Source: Capsicum annuum (lineage: Eukaryota; Streptophyta; Magnoliopsida; Solanales; Solanaceae). Taken from it: a stretch of DNA of 64,000 nucleotides. Below the pieces are notes generated by a model that had not been told where the DNA came from, did no database searches, and worked only from the letters and a program-made list of their open reading frames with translations. The position numbers and the translations under genes were made by a program. The stretch is from the NCBI RefSeq assembly GCF_002878395.1, contig NC_061118.1:90922360-90986359 (forward strand), written 5' to 3'. Positions 1-12,430 of this stretch are shown here, in pieces (the stretch's first letter is position 1; each line of letters begins with the position of its first letter).

Positions 1-1345
1 ATGACTAATCAGGGGTTAAAATCCCTCAATATGAATATGAATTTGAATTGTGCGTTGAGCTAAAGTATGGTGAGAATGTAGTATAAGATTGTTAATAAAA
101 CATGAATAGTTTGTGAGGGTCTTGATGCCCATAACTTGAATTCTATGATGAATTGAATGAAGGCAATGTCCTATTGAAATGGTTGAGCAATGAAGGCTCC
201 CATAAGGACCATAAGGTCTTATATAATGTTGAATTAGTTATATGGTTAAAGTCCTTAAGTGTTGTATGGAATTAATGTTGATGCATGGGCAAAGGGTTAA
301 AGTCCTAATGTCAACTAATGATAGTTGTGATGGCTCGAGGTTAAAGTCCCTTTCCTTATGAAATAGCTTAAGGTTGGTGTCCCTTGCCCAATGAAATTGA
401 TCGAGGTTAAAATCCCTTTTAAAGAGATCTCTTAAGGTTATGTTCCTTTCCAAATGAAACGTCTTGCGATTAGAGTCCCGTGGCATAAGGTTAAAGTCCC
501 TTGTTTAACGAATGGGCATGAGGTTAGAGTCCCTTGCCTAAATAAATGTGTGTGTGGTTTAAGTCCCTTGTTTGAATGATTGTGTATGTGGTTAAAGTCC
601 TTGTCTAGTGAATATGTGAATATGGTTAAAGTCTTATGCCTAATGAGAAACGCTTGAATCCATAAGTGTGGAGGATCGGAGTCCCCCGCTTCATATTTAA
701 TTAATGAATGTTCAAGAATGTTGTTAAGCCTTGATTTCTTGATTATCATGTGATATACCTATATGTAAGGATAACTGTATGAATATGATTGAATATGATA
801 TATTGGCTTGTTGTTGAATAGTGATGCTACTTTATCCTTATCTTGAGTTACATGCTATCTCTCCAACCACTACAATCTCCGAACACTATGTCCCCATGCG
901 ACATAAGGTCCGGAGAATCATCTTCTCTTCCTGTACAGTGATTAGGTGACCGAAGTGGTTTGTTTATTGACTTAGGAGTGGTGGGCTTCCTTATTTCGAA
1001 AGACATTCATTCTTGGTCTCCTACCTTTAGACTTAGTCTTATTTTGACTTGGTTTGGCTATTGTCGGGGGTTTGTCCCGACATATACATTTCTAAACATC
1101 GGTTTGAATAGAGGTGTTGTGGATGACTATGGACTTAGGAATATTGGCTAGTTTGATGAATCTGATGAAGTGCTTAGACATGTTTAAGTTATGACTTATA
1201 ATATGTTTCTGCTATCTTATTATATAGTCGGAATTCATTCTACCCATATGATGCATATTGAAGATTAGGTTGGGTTATTGGGGCGACCTCTGGTTTATGT
1301 GAGATTGGGGTGCCATACAACATGGTCTAGTTTTGGGGCGTGTCA
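1..1345 (+). mobile_element. 3' part of a plus-strand LTR (start lies outside the window)
   Basis: No coding sequence is convincing here. The stretch ends in GGGGCGTGTCA at 1345, a typical LTR terminus, and has the inner phrase of Solanaceae gypsy LTRs, a G-rich run followed by TTGTCCCGACATATAC near 1065-1085. At 1346 the sequence switches abruptly to a minus-strand reverse transcriptase that is cut mid-domain, so this LTR probably sits inside that older element as a solo LTR or as the end of a longer insertion. The left LTR end and target duplication are not in the window. Assignment to a family is inference. Confidence 0.55.
10..690. repeat. Degenerate array of a GGTTAAAGTCCCTT-like word
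   Basis: About 14 variants of the word GGTTAAAGTCC (for example near 244, 293, 339, 404, 488, 519, 590 and 624) recur at irregular spacings of roughly 30-50 bp. On the minus strand the repeats translate to runs such as RDFNL, which explains the open frames there; these are not genes. The array lies inside the LTR described for 1-1345. Confidence 0.7.
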
Positions 1346-3895
1346 GTCTAGGCCACTTCTTCACCACTGCGACTTTCTGTGGATCCACCATGATCCCTTT
1401 ACCAGAGATGATATGACCCAAAAAAAGTGATAGTGTTCGGCCAAAATTTACATTTCAAAAATTTGGCATACAATTGTTACTCCTTCAAGTTCTGCAATAC
1501 AATGCAGAGGTGATTCACATGAGCCATCTCACTCTTAGAGTCCACCAAAATTTCATCTATAAAAACAACGGAAAATAGATCTAGAAGCTGACGGATGACC
1601 CTATTCATCAAATACCTAAATGTCGCAGGGGATTTGGTCAAACCAAACGACATCACCGAGAACTCAAAATGCCCATACCAGGAATAGAAGGCAGTCTTAG
1701 GGATATCCTCCTCCCTAATATTTAACTAATAAACCTGGATCGAAAATCAATCTTGGAGAAAAACTTAGCACCTTGCAACTGATCAAACAAATCATCTATC
1801 CTTGGAAGAGAATACTTATTCTTTATCGTCACCTTATTCAACTGTATGTAATCAATACACATCCGAAGGGAACCATCCTTCTTACGCACAAATAACATTG
1901 GTGCACCCCACAGGGACATACTAGGATGAATGAAACCCTTATCTAAAAGATCCTTTAGTTGCTCCTTAAGCTCCTTCAACTCCGCCGTAGCCATTCTATA
2001 TGGGGGAATAGAAATCAAACAAGTGTCCAGAACAAGATCAATCCTAAATTCAATCACCCCATCAGGAGGAACACCAGGAAGGCTATATAGGAAAACCTCA
2101 GGAAATTTATTCACCACCTGGACAGAATGCAAAGAAGGACCATCCGAGTTAGAATCTTTAACCCGAACTAGCTAATAGACACACCCTTAGGAAATTAATC
2201 TCCGAGCTCTAAGATAAGATATAAAATTCCATTTAGGTGATAAGAGACCACCCTATCACACAATAACCAGCTCATTAGGAAATTTAAAGACAACCTTACA
2301 AGTCCGACAATCTAGAGAAGCATAGCACGAGCACAACCAATCCATCCCTAATATAACTTCAAAATCCACCATATCTAATTCAAACAGATACACCAAAGTT
2401 TCTTTACTACCAATAGATACCATACACACCCTATAGACTCATCTAGCAATAACAGAGTCACCTACTAGGGTAGAAATAGAAAGAGGATCTGAAATACACT
2501 CCGGACCAAAACTAAAGTGCACGGCCACAAATAATGCCACATAAGAGCGAGTAGACCCTGGATCAAGTAAACAACACACATAGCAAGAAAAGAGTTTCAA
2601 CATATTAGTCACGACATAAGGAAATGCCTCAGACTCTTGTCAGGTAGTAAGAGCATAAAGACAGTTTCGACCAGTGGTAGAACTAGATAGTACACCCTTT
2701 GGTGCCGGAGCTGATGATGAAGCAACTGGAACCTTGTTTGCCCCTGAGGCAGCCTTACCAACAGGACTTTTTCTAAGTATTTTCCCTGGCTAACCACAGT
2801 TGAAGAACTTGGTCCTCCTCTCATCACAAAAATCCTGATGCAATCTACCACAAAACCTATAGAAAAGATATGATAGAGCTGACTATGCCCTACTAGACTG
2901 AGATTGGGCACCCTATGCCCTATAATTGTTGCCATCATGGAAACTCCTATCACTCAACATCTTTGGGTAGGGAGAACTAGCCATCGAGTAAGACCCATAA
3001 TTGCCCCACTTCTTCTTGAGCTATTTCCCACCATCCCTGCCACTCTTCTATTGGCCACCACCTTGCTTAGAGAACCTGAACTTCTTGCCCGGCCTCTCCC
3101 CTATTTCAGCCTGCTTCTTCTTTTCTTCCTCTACCTATTGCATGTACACAACAAACCTAGAGATATCCATGTCCTTGATCAACAAGGTAGTCTTACTCTC
3201 TAATATCAACTTACTGAACAACCCGAAAGTAAACTTCTTCATTCTAGACCTCATGCTAGAAACCCTTCAGAGCATACCGAGACAACTGGTGAAAATTTAA
3301 GGCAAACTCCTTGATAGATATCTTACCTTGCTTCAGATTAACAAACTCTTCTACCTTAGTTTTCCATAACTCTTAAGAAAAGAAGCGGTCCAGGAATATA
3401 TTAGAAAAATCTTCCCACAGAGATGACTCAACATCATCACCCATTGTCTACTCCCATTCCTCGTACCATTGGTAAGCCATATCTTTCAGTTGTAGGTGGT
3501 AAACTCCACACTCTTCACATTCGTGTCATGCATAACACGAAAGATCTTTTCTATATCATCCAGGAAACCTTGAAGATCATACACAAACTTAACACCTGTA
3601 AAGGTCAGAGGATTTAACATCATAAATTGTCTAACCCTTGTGGCCTCAGAAGATAAAGTAATAGGAACGCCACGCTCAGATTGAGTAGCTACAAACTATG
3701 TCAATATGTGAATGAAATGACAAAACTCTATGTTTGTCACTTCAGCCTGAGGAGTTTGAGATAGACTAGAGGGAATTGGTGGAACTCCCACTAGACTGAG
3801 TATGGATCCCAAAAGTAGAATAAGTCCCATCAGTATTATTATTGGTTGGGACAAAGAAGTTTCTATGGGCTTCAGATCGTTGAGAAGGCATGATC
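1346..3895 (-). pseudogene. Ty3/gypsy gag-protease-reverse transcriptase remnant
   Basis: Read on the minus strand, gag begins near 3891 (MPSQRSEAHRNF). A gag C-terminus with a damaged zinc knuckle (CGRLHQDFCDERRTKFFNCG) lies at about 2790-2850, and a protease region follows at about 2250-2600. Reverse transcriptase occupies 1346-2132: the stretch with [19 protein letters not shown] is at 1722-2132, and the active-site region near 1548-1565 reads FIDE instead of F/YIDD, so the second catalytic aspartate is lost. Several stop codons and frameshifts are present. Translation stops being pol-like exactly at 1346, where a plus-strand LTR abuts. RNase H and integrase are missing from the window. 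Its 5' LTR and primer-binding site follow at 4089-6271. Dead element; family call secure, lineage less so. Confidence 0.85.
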
Positions 3896-4088
3896 TGAAA
3901 AGCGAACAAATGGGAATTAGAGAAGAATTCAGGACAATAGACTGTATAGCTTGAAAATAGAACACAAGAAAGAGAAACATTCTTAAATGCCTTTTAGCAT
4001 CTCCCTTATGAGTGTGGTGTACTACACACCCTTAAAAGATACTCTACTCGATAATACTTTATGGACTCCTAAGTGATCATAAACCTAA

Positions 4089-4101
4089 GGCTCTAATACC
4101 A
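4089..4101 (-). other. tRNA-iMet primer-binding site of the minus-strand gypsy element
   Basis: On the minus strand this reads TGGTATTAGAGCC, one substitution from TGGTATCAGAGCC, the complement of initiator-Met tRNA used by Ty3/gypsy elements. It lies 3 bp inside the LTR boundary at 4105, which fixes element orientation. Confidence 0.8.
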
Positions 4102-4104
4102 ATT

Positions 4105-6271
4105 TGACATGACCTAAACCATAGCCTAGTCATTTCGAGTGCCTCAAGTCCAACCGAGATTGGAGACCACCCCCAATACCCAACAATAATCGCTCTGAAC
4201 CCTATCTCGGATGAACTCTGACCATATGATAAGATAAAATAATTATACTTGAAGAAAATAATAGAATCAATAACTATAACTAACCAATAATACAATCAAA
4301 TATCCAATCGGTGTCAGCCTCAATACCAATACCAATGCCAAGGCTGACACCGCCCATGCCTATAGTAGTCACACAAAGCCTCTAATCAAAAACAAAGAAC
4401 ATTCGATCGGGATATTCCCCCGACCATAGCCAAAATCAAAGTCTATGAAATAACAAAAGTATGTAGAGAAGTCCATAACATGAAATGAAATCTTTTAGAG
4501 CATGGAAGCTCACCACTTCAATCCGACACAATATTATCCCCAAATGCAAGTCACTGAGAAGGACGAGTAGTATGGATGATTCCTACATCGCTGTGACAAC
4601 ACCCGAAGATGGGTTAACGGGTGAACTCTAGCATGTACTTAGGAATAAGGACAAAATAATACCATCATTCAAAACCAAAGTTAATAACCATATGAAATCA
4701 CATACATATATACATATATACCATGCCCAGAAAGCGAATCGGGTTTAGCATGAATTTAAAACTTTGCCCTGGGTTGTGTTGCTTGACCATCCTAAACCCA
4801 CCCACGGGCTATACGAGTCCAGTATTACCCCCTGGATGGGCCCCAGTGCATGTAGCCACACGAACCAGAGATATCATAGGGGTAGGGTATTTTCGTGTAC
4901 CCGTCTCCCTCCATGATACATATATACAATTATAAACATAGGAAATTCTCGTGTACCCCACAAGTATATGGTCACCATGACTAACCCTCATGTCGGCAAA
5001 TATGAGTTCCCAGTGTCCGTCTATTGGAATCACACCATCACAATTAGCTATCATAACCCACCATTATTGCCCATTTAAAACCTTTAGAACATAACTAAAC
5101 CACCTATTCCAGAGTTAATTACTAAGGCATTTTGAAGTGGTATCGTCTTACCGATTATAGCTTGCAAGCAATGTCATTAGCCAACACTTAAGGGATTCGC
5201 ATGTACCCCATAGTATTTTGAATCAATCAAAACCATGGCTACAAAGGTCTTTTCAAAGTATTTAATTCAATCAAACCATTTAGAGTTCCATTTCCACATC
5301 ATGCAATGCGAGGTTTTCAATAGAAGTCAAATTATGTAACAAAAATATTTCATTGGTATTTCAACAAACATGTTGAGGGCATAGAGTTTACAAAACCAAA
5401 AACAAGAACCAATTAACCATTCCCATGCAATAACATGTTCAAAACCATAAATATAACATTAAAACCATAATTAAAACATGGTAAAACATTACCCAACCAT
5501 TAGTAACCAAAACCCCCAACATATATTTCAAAACCAACACAAACCCATAATTATGCCATGAAAACCATTAAGTAAAACATGATTTTAGTTTGAACTAACA
5601 ACAAGAGAGGATTAACATGCCTTAAATACCAAAGAAATCGGAGATAACTAATCTTGAAAGCCCCTAATTGAACCACCTTGAGGAAATCCTAGCCTTTTCT
5701 TAAACCAAAAGCTTAAGAGAGATTTAAGTGTGATTTGAGAGTGTTTGACTAGGGAATAATAGGTTAATAAAGTTTCAAGAGTGTTTTAAGTCATGGGGTT
5801 AAAAGAGGTTAGGAGAGAAAATATCCCAAATACCCCCAACTTAAACTGTAAAAGTTCATGCAGGTGGGTACGGTTGGACCCCTTCACCCCTAACCACATC
5901 ATACGAGTGTACCATTTACTCGTACCCAAGATAAAATGATGGTCTCCATGTTCTATCTAACATACGACTCCCCTTACCCAAATCGTACCATCACCATATG
6001 ACAAGTACCCACCTAGTCGTACCCTAAGCAGAATGTCAAGGCTAGACAATGAACAACATATAGTTTGGACCTTACTTCTCATATATATACATACGGCTCT
6101 TATGATGTCCACTCATATCTTGGATAGAAAATAATTAAAACCACACTGAGTAGCATACGACCAAGACCCTTAAACCATACCCACATTATACGATAAGTAA
6201 GCCTGAGTCGTATGATGATCAAAAAGCTCAAACTCAGGAAATTTCTAGGGACCAGAACCTAGGGTGTTTCA
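4105..6271 (-). mobile_element. 5' LTR of the minus-strand gypsy element (2,167 bp)
   Basis: Minus-strand start TGAAACACCCTAGG at 6271 and end TAGGTCATGTCA at 4105 give a TG...CA-bounded LTR directly upstream of the primer-binding site. Near its start (about 5870-6220) it carries repeated words of the CGTAC / CATACGAC type. At 6272 the sequence changes to a plus-strand Tat/Athila element. No complete second LTR of this family was recognised in the window. Boundaries come from terminal dinucleotides and position, not from an aligned partner. Confidence 0.7.
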
Positions 6272-6324
6272 TGAATGAATTTTGACTTTGTGCTTATGAA
6301 ATCTCAGCCATATACAAATAGAGA

Positions 6325-6600
6325 ATGAATTTGTACCATGGTAAGAAGATCGTAAAAAGGATGTTCAAACTTGGTGATTTGGTCTTGCTATACAATTCAA
6401 GATTATGCTTGTTTCCTAGCAAACTAAAGTCAAGATGGACTGGACCATTCATTGTGGTTAAGGTGTTCGCATATGGCGTTATTGAGGTAAAACATGGTGG
6501 TGATGTCCCATTTAAAGTGATTGGGTAGCATGTGAAACACTACATGGGAAACCTGGAAGTGGTTAGAGTTTGTGTTAAGATGGACCTTGGTAAAGTCTAA
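6325..6600 (+). pseudogene. Integrase C-terminus of a Tat/Athila-like LTR retrotransposon
   Basis: The reading includes FKLGDLVLLYNSRLCLFPSK followed by LKSRWTGPFIVVKVFAYG, the C-terminal tail of Athila/Tat integrases, in which a GPF motif follows a positively charged DNA-binding loop. A stop interrupts it at 6526-6528; the same frame continues with HVKHYMGNLEVV to about 6600. Everything upstream (gag, protease, RT, catalytic integrase) is missing because a minus-strand LTR lies immediately to the left. It is followed by a long non-coding spacer and an LTR of the same element. Non-functional fragment. Confidence 0.75.
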
Positions 6601-8263
6601 GTAGCCAAGGGAACTGAGCCATGCCGTAATAGTAATCAGGCACTTCTTGGGAGGTAACCCAAGGTATTTTGGTGTTGTATTCATATTTTATACTTGACGT
6701 TAAATCTTCACACCTACAGTGCTGCAGATATATCCTAACTCTCTCGCTATGGTTTCATGCATTAGGGATAATGCATAATTTTTAGTTAGAGGTGGGGATT
6801 GCTTGTGGATCTTGATGTCCTCTTGGGGTTTTTATTATCGTGCCTTTTTTCCCTGGAGTTTTATTCCTAGTAAATCTGGCATGTTTTGGCATATTATGTT
6901 TTGCTTTATAATGTTTTGTGTAATTATGAGATTTATAAGTATTTAAGGCAGTAGTTATATTTTGACCGATGTTTGATACCTCTCCAAAAAGTTTGTGTTT
7001 CAGAACTGTGTTGATGTATATATATGTGAACTTTTTGGATCTTGTTATGGAATTAGGATTAGGGACATAATAACCAGTTGCTAACAATTGCATAAACTAG
7101 ATAGGTAGTAGTTGCTAATATTAATTCTCTGTCACGTGTGAGTGAGATACTACCTAGTTCCCTTTTTGTGTTAAATTTAGAACTTGTCTGGTTAGTCTTG
7201 CCTAGGTTTAATGATAGTAGGTTAGGAAAGGATCATAGGCCGTTTTTTACTATAGTCCACTTTTAATGTAACTTCCATGTGCAAATTGTATCCCTTGATC
7301 CCTGTTTTGAGCCTTGAAAGCCTATTTTTCTTATTTTCACCATTCACCTTCCCATTTTATATTATAATTAACCTATTTTAGACTAGGTCCTCCTTGGACA
7401 TTGTGCACCCTAACACAGGTAAAAATCCTTAAGTTAAGGGTGGCTATCATAGGGGTGTATAGTGTAAAATGGGTATGAAAAAGGGTAAAGTAAGAAAAAT
7501 TTAGTAAGGCTGGGTGTGGTAGAAAAAGAAAAGGAAAAAAATAAACATTTGTGAAAAAGAGAAAAAAATAAAAGACCACACCCAACCTGAGTGTGCATAA
7601 AAGAATAAAAGGGAGAAATAAGGGTGGAATAAAAAGAAAATTGGCTAGTAAGTGAGACCCCAAAGTTAGAGTAGTAAGAATTGGCTAGTAAGTGAGACCC
7701 CAAAGTTAGAGTAGTACCAAAGAGGCTTAGTCACTTTAAATGTCCATATATATCATACCATCCCCTTAGCCTACATTACAAGCCGAGAAAAGTCCTATAG
7801 TGATCCTAACTTAACTATCTGAATGCTAAGGTAAAGAAAATAAGGAAAAGCCTATGGTTTTTTTAAATACATTGAATGGAACTTATTTATTGAGCGTGAG
7901 TGTCTCTTGACCGTCCTTGTATTGACATATGTTATTTAATATGAGTGAATGGGACATCCTTGTTGTGAGGGAACTTGAGTTATGTTAGTTATTTTCTTGT
8001 TCTGGGTAGTGTAATTTGTACATATGAGTGGTTGTATGTTGCTAATATAATTGTCAAACATTGATCCCATTATGTCACATTGTTATGCTTTATGTTCAGA
8101 CACAGTTGGTTTTAAAAAGAGATATATGAGGAAATGTTGTGATTTGAACTTAATGTGATGGCTGACTGCTTTGAATATCTTAGATTCTCTTAGTTAAGCA
8201 TTGTTTTTGTTTTGTTATGTCTTTGTTTCCTAAGGACATGCAAACGTTCTAAGTTAAGGGTAT
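6600..8263 (+). other. Non-coding 3' spacer of a Tat/Athila-like element
   Basis: No gene is supported. The stretch begins with a phrase ending in GGGAGGTAACCCAAGGTATT and ends at a purine-rich run before the LTR. It is clearly homologous along its length to 49930-51542 in the non-autonomous element further right; shared landmarks include CTTGATGTCCTCTTGGGGTT and TCCCTTGATCCCTGTTTTGA. Long untranslated 3' spacers are known in Tat/Athila/Ogre-type elements. The open frames on the minus strand here are AT-rich shadows. Confidence 0.65.
7641..7720. repeat. 40-bp tandem duplication inside the spacer
   Basis: Two copies of a 40-bp unit start with TTGGCTAGTAAGTGAGACCC at 7641 and 7681. The homologous spot near 50965-51000 has a single copy, so the duplication is specific to this copy. 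Confidence 0.85.
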
Positions 8264-9680
8264 TGATGTGCTATAGAAATATAGCACTTTCAATGCTTAA
8301 AATAAGGAAAACGTGCAAGTTTCTGAGGCTTTTTTGTTAGATTTGATCTGTTTTGGGTGTGTTTTACAGGAAACCATGTTTTGGATGATAAGTTCATGAA
8401 AATGGTGAAAAGGTGTTATTGGCCACTTTTAGAGATATTATGGATGTTTGGAATGTTTTTTGGCTTGATTTTGATCAAAACATGGTCGAGAATCAAAGAA
8501 GAGCTAAAAAACTGACTCCTAGAACCTACTAAGTTGACCCACAGAATGCAGGTAGGACCTATGAACCGCAGGTACATAGAGCGGGTGCCAGAAGGCCAAA
8601 ATCCTGAGAGCTGACTTGCAGGATCTATTCCATCCGTAACCTACGATCTGCACCTGCACCCTACACCGGCCATAGGTACAGAGATCATGTGGCCACCGAC
8701 CATGTTTTCTCCTATTTTGTCCGGGCTTTTTTTTTAGGGTTTTCTCTTGTATTATAAATACCCCTTATGTACTTTTTAGTAGAAGTAACATATTTTTGAT
8801 ACTTACAAACATATTTTGATTCCAAGATCCATCTTTGGTCTTGGAATTTTCTTGTACTAACTTCAGTTGATTAATAAAGTTATGGTTTTGGATTTTTATT
8901 CATCTGATCATTGTGACTTCATCTAAGCCTTCAATCATGAATGTTATTGATTTCTTCACAAGTATGAGCATCTAAAAACAATAGCTAGGGTTGTACAAAC
9001 CTTGATTGATTGACAAAGTAAGGGAAGTGTGATTGTTGAATTGAACCAATACCCATGGAATGCATTGCATTATCTTCATTATAATAGTTGTCTTAGTGGT
9101 TGCAAACATTACGATCCCACCTAGATATTGCTACTTACTCCAAAAAAGGAGTAGTGACCAGGAAAAAATAATGACAACAGTAATTTAAATTGTTGATCCA
9201 TTGTCGCACAATGGAATTCAGTGAATGACCATGAGCTTTCATCTAATAACTAGAGACTCAAAAGGTAATAGTCAACTGGGATCAACATAAGGGTCAGTAA
9301 TGCGACATCCTAAGACAGAAAAGGTAAAGGGTGAAATCCTTCTACTCATCCAAAAGACTGTAGAAGATACATAACTTATCGATTCTGCATGCAAGGTATT
9401 AGGTTGGTTCAACATAGCATGATAAACCTATAGAGTTAAGAAGCTATGGGAACACAATCCTAGTGTTCACCTATAACTAATTTCAACCAAAGTTAATATT
9501 GTTACTTACTCGAGACTACTACAAATAAATTCCCCCCATTTACTTTCCAGTCCTGCCCATAGACTACAACTGCTGATAATTGCAATTCCACGTGTTCCCT
9601 TGGGATTCGACCCCAACCTTAGTTGGATTAATATATCTTTATAGTGACCATACCATCATCTAAAAGGAGGTATTTCTTGG
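8264..9680 (+). mobile_element. Tat/Athila-like 3' LTR, lacking its last few bases
   Basis: It starts TGATGTGCTATAGAAATATA, whose GTGCTATA...TATAGCAC ends can form a small hairpin. It matches the two LTRs at 45966 and 51543 along its length, including the phrase TAGAGACTCAAAAGGTAATA. It ends in TATTTCTTGG at 9680, just short of the TGTTATCA terminus of its relatives, where a chromovirus LTR begins. The simplest reading is that the chromovirus inserted a few bases from the end of this LTR. Confidence 0.8.
8753..8760 (+). promoter_or_regulatory. Probable TATA box of the Tat/Athila-like LTR
   Basis: TATAAATA followed by CCCC lies about 490 bp into the LTR and is conserved at matching places in the related LTRs (46815-46822 and 52375-52382). 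Position and conservation suggest the U3 promoter; no transcript evidence. Confidence 0.55.
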
Positions 9681-10769
9681 TGTAAGACCCCACAAAATTC
9701 CCTCGTAGTCCGAGCCTTAGAGTATGTCAAGTGAAGTATAATTTGGGCCCTAAAAGATTAGGAAGAGACTTCCCAAGTGATTTGTATTTAAATCATATAG
9801 AATTTTCTTAAATTTGAATTTTTTTCATGTATATAATTGAATTAGCTTTCCAATGATACCAATTTTGTCCAAATCCAATATCGGGGTGAGAAGTTATGGT
9901 CGTTTTATTGAGAGTTGTCATGACCGCCCAGGTGCGACGGACCGTCGAGTCTACGAAGAACCATCGCTCAGACTGTTGTGACCAAGAAAGAACCTTCTTT
10001 TCCTGTCCCAAGTGAGACAGCCAGGATGACGGACCGTCAAGGCTGCAATGGACTATCGCTGAGACCATCGCTACTAAGGTAGTGTGCTCTAGTCCTGGCC
10101 AACGTGCGATGGACATTTTGACAAACCATCAAGACTATGATGGACCATTGATCCGACCATCGCATCGAGACAGTGCATCCCTTTTCTAGTCATCGTGTGA
10201 CGGACGACCCGATGGACCGTCGAACTTGTGATAGACCATTGCTCCAACCATCGCAGACCTCATTCAGTATTTTTAGCTTATTATTAAAAGGGATTTTCAG
10301 TATTTTCCACTCTTTTATCAACCAGATATATTACAAACAAAGAAAATGGCTTCATTCATCATCCAAAACACAAGAAAGCTGGGGTTTCTCCCTCAAGATC
10401 AAATCTAAAACCCTTCTCCAAGAAATCCAAGAACTCACCATAGATTCTACAAATTGAGTAAAGATTTAAGTTTCCCAAGTTTAAGAGTTGCAATAACCCC
10501 CTCTCAAAAGTAAGAAGAAGAGTTTAAAGCAAGCTTGTTCATCCAGCTTCATAATCTAAGATATGTAGGATTTTGAACATGGGTAATCCTTTCACCTTTG
10601 TGCCCAAAAGGATTATTTAAACTATAATTTTCTGCAACTTATGAGATTTTACATAAATTGAATTAGGGTTTTTCACCCATTGTTATTAGTTATAATTTTT
10701 TGATGTTTCCCACGAATTAAGAGTTTAATGGCATGATTTTTACATGTTTTCTTAAGAAATTGTAGCTGG
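9681..10769 (+). mobile_element. Truncated chromovirus 5' LTR (first ~1.1 kb)
   Basis: It starts TGTAAGACCCCACAAAATTC and matches the complete LTR at 12644 from its first base to about 13725. At about 10765-10770 the LTR stops and RNase H coding sequence begins, so the rest of the LTR, the primer-binding site, gag, protease and most of RT are deleted. The region around 9925-10240 holds a GACGGACCGTCG-type word array. Open frames inside it are not genes. Confidence 0.85.
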
Positions 10770-12430
10770 ATTGTTAAAAGACTATGATATAAGTGTATTG
10801 TATCACCCAGGCAAGGCCAATGTAGTGGCGGATGCCCTTAGCAGATTGTCTATGGGCAGTGTTGCTCATATAGAGGAAGGTAAGAAAGAGTTAGCTCGTG
10901 ATGTACATTGTTTGGCTAGATTGGGTGTTAGGTTGCTTGATTCAGCTGAGGAAAGTACTTTAATGCAGAGTAGTTCTATATCCTCTTTAGTTTTGAATGT
11001 GAAGGAGAAGCAAGACAGAGATCCTAGTTTGGTTAGATTGAAGGAGTCAGTTAAAGACCAAAAAGTTGAGGTTTTCTCCCAATGGGGAGATCGCGTATTG
11101 AGATTATAGGGTAGATTGTGTGTTTGGTATGTTGATGATTTGAGGCAGAGGATTATGGCTAAAGTACATGGCGTGCGGTATTCTATTCACCCCGGCACTA
11201 CAAAGATGAACTACGACTTACGGGAGATCTATTGATGGAATGGTATGAAGAAGGATATAGTCGAGTTCATCGCAAAGTGTGCAATGTGACAACAGGTTAA
11301 GGTAGAGCACCAAAGACCTGGTGGTGTGATGTAAGAGTTTGGTATACCTACTTGGAAGTGGGAGATGGTGAATATGGACTTCATGATCGGGTTACCTCTT
11401 TCGCGTCGTTATCATGATTCTATTTGGGTTATTGTGGATATGCTGACTAAGTCCACGCATTTCTTGCCCGTGGACACATCTTATACAGCTAAGGATTATG
11501 CTAGATTGTATATTCGGGAGTTAGTCAGGCTGCACAGAGTTCCCTCATCTATTATTTTGGATAGGGTTACTTAATTTACTTCTTAGTTTTGGAGGGCATT
11601 TCAGCAGGGTCTTGGTACCCAAGTTCTTTTGAATTCCGCTTTTTACTCTCAAACAGATGGTCAAGCTGAGAGGACCATTCAGACCCTAGAAGATATGTTG
11701 AGGGCGTGTGCTCTTAATTTCAAAGGTAGTTGGGATGAGCATTTGTCATTGATAGAGTTCACCTATAATAATAGTTACCATGCTAGCATTGGGATGAAAT
11801 CATTTGAGGCCTTATATGGTAGGAGATGTAGATCACCCATAGGTTGGTTTAAAGTAGGTGAAGCTGTCGTGATTGGGCCTGATGCAGTGTTTGAAGCTAT
11901 AGATAAAGTTAAGTTAATTAGAGAGAGGTTAAAGATAGCTTAGAGTCATCAAAAGTCATATGCCGATGTGAGGAGAAGAGATCTTGAGTTTGAAGTGGGT
12001 GATTTTATGTACTTGAAGATTTCACTCATGAAAGGGGTGAAGAGGTTAGGTAAAAAGGGAAAGATTATTCCCCGTTATGTTGGCTCGATAGAGTTTTGAG
12101 CCGTGTTGGAAAAGTAGCCTATAAGGTTGAGTTGCCTGTGGAGTTGTCAATCGTTCATCCTATTTTTCATGTCTCTGTGATTACGAAGCATATTGGTGAT
12201 GCCGTTATGGTAGATCCTTCAGAGAGTACTGATATTCAAAATAGTCTTTCATTCGATGAGATTCCCGTTGAGATCCTAGATTTTCAGATCCATAGACTGA
12301 GGAACAAAGAGGTTTTCTTGGTCAAACTATTGTGGTGGAACCAGTCAGTTAAGGGCGCTACTTGGGAGGCAGAAGCAGACATGCGATCCAAGTAGCCGCA
12401 CCTCTTTTCCATGAGTTCAGATCGATCTGA
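10770..12430 (+). pseudogene. Chromovirus RNase H end, integrase and chromodomain
   Basis: It begins in the RNase H tail (LLKDYDISVLYHPGKANVVA, then ADALSRL). The integrase zinc-binding domain at about 11155-11300 keeps its histidines and first cysteines, but the last cysteine codon is TGA. The catalytic core follows: first Asp in MVNMDFMIGLP, second in IILDRVT, and Glu in DGQAERTIQTLED. A GPY-like region precedes a chromodomain at about 12255-12395 (LRNKEVFLVKLLWWNQSVKG then ATWEAEADMRSK). Stops at 11107, 11235, 11288, 11572, 11584 and 11941 and a frameshift near 12100 make it inactive. Upstream domains are deleted. The C-terminal chromodomain identifies a chromovirus (Tekay/Del-like or Reina-like). 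Confidence 0.9.

Noticed and set aside
10173..10457. Open frame and its near copy at 13095-13412
   Set aside because: Both lie at the same place in two copies of one chromovirus LTR and show no protein motif; LTR shadow frames.
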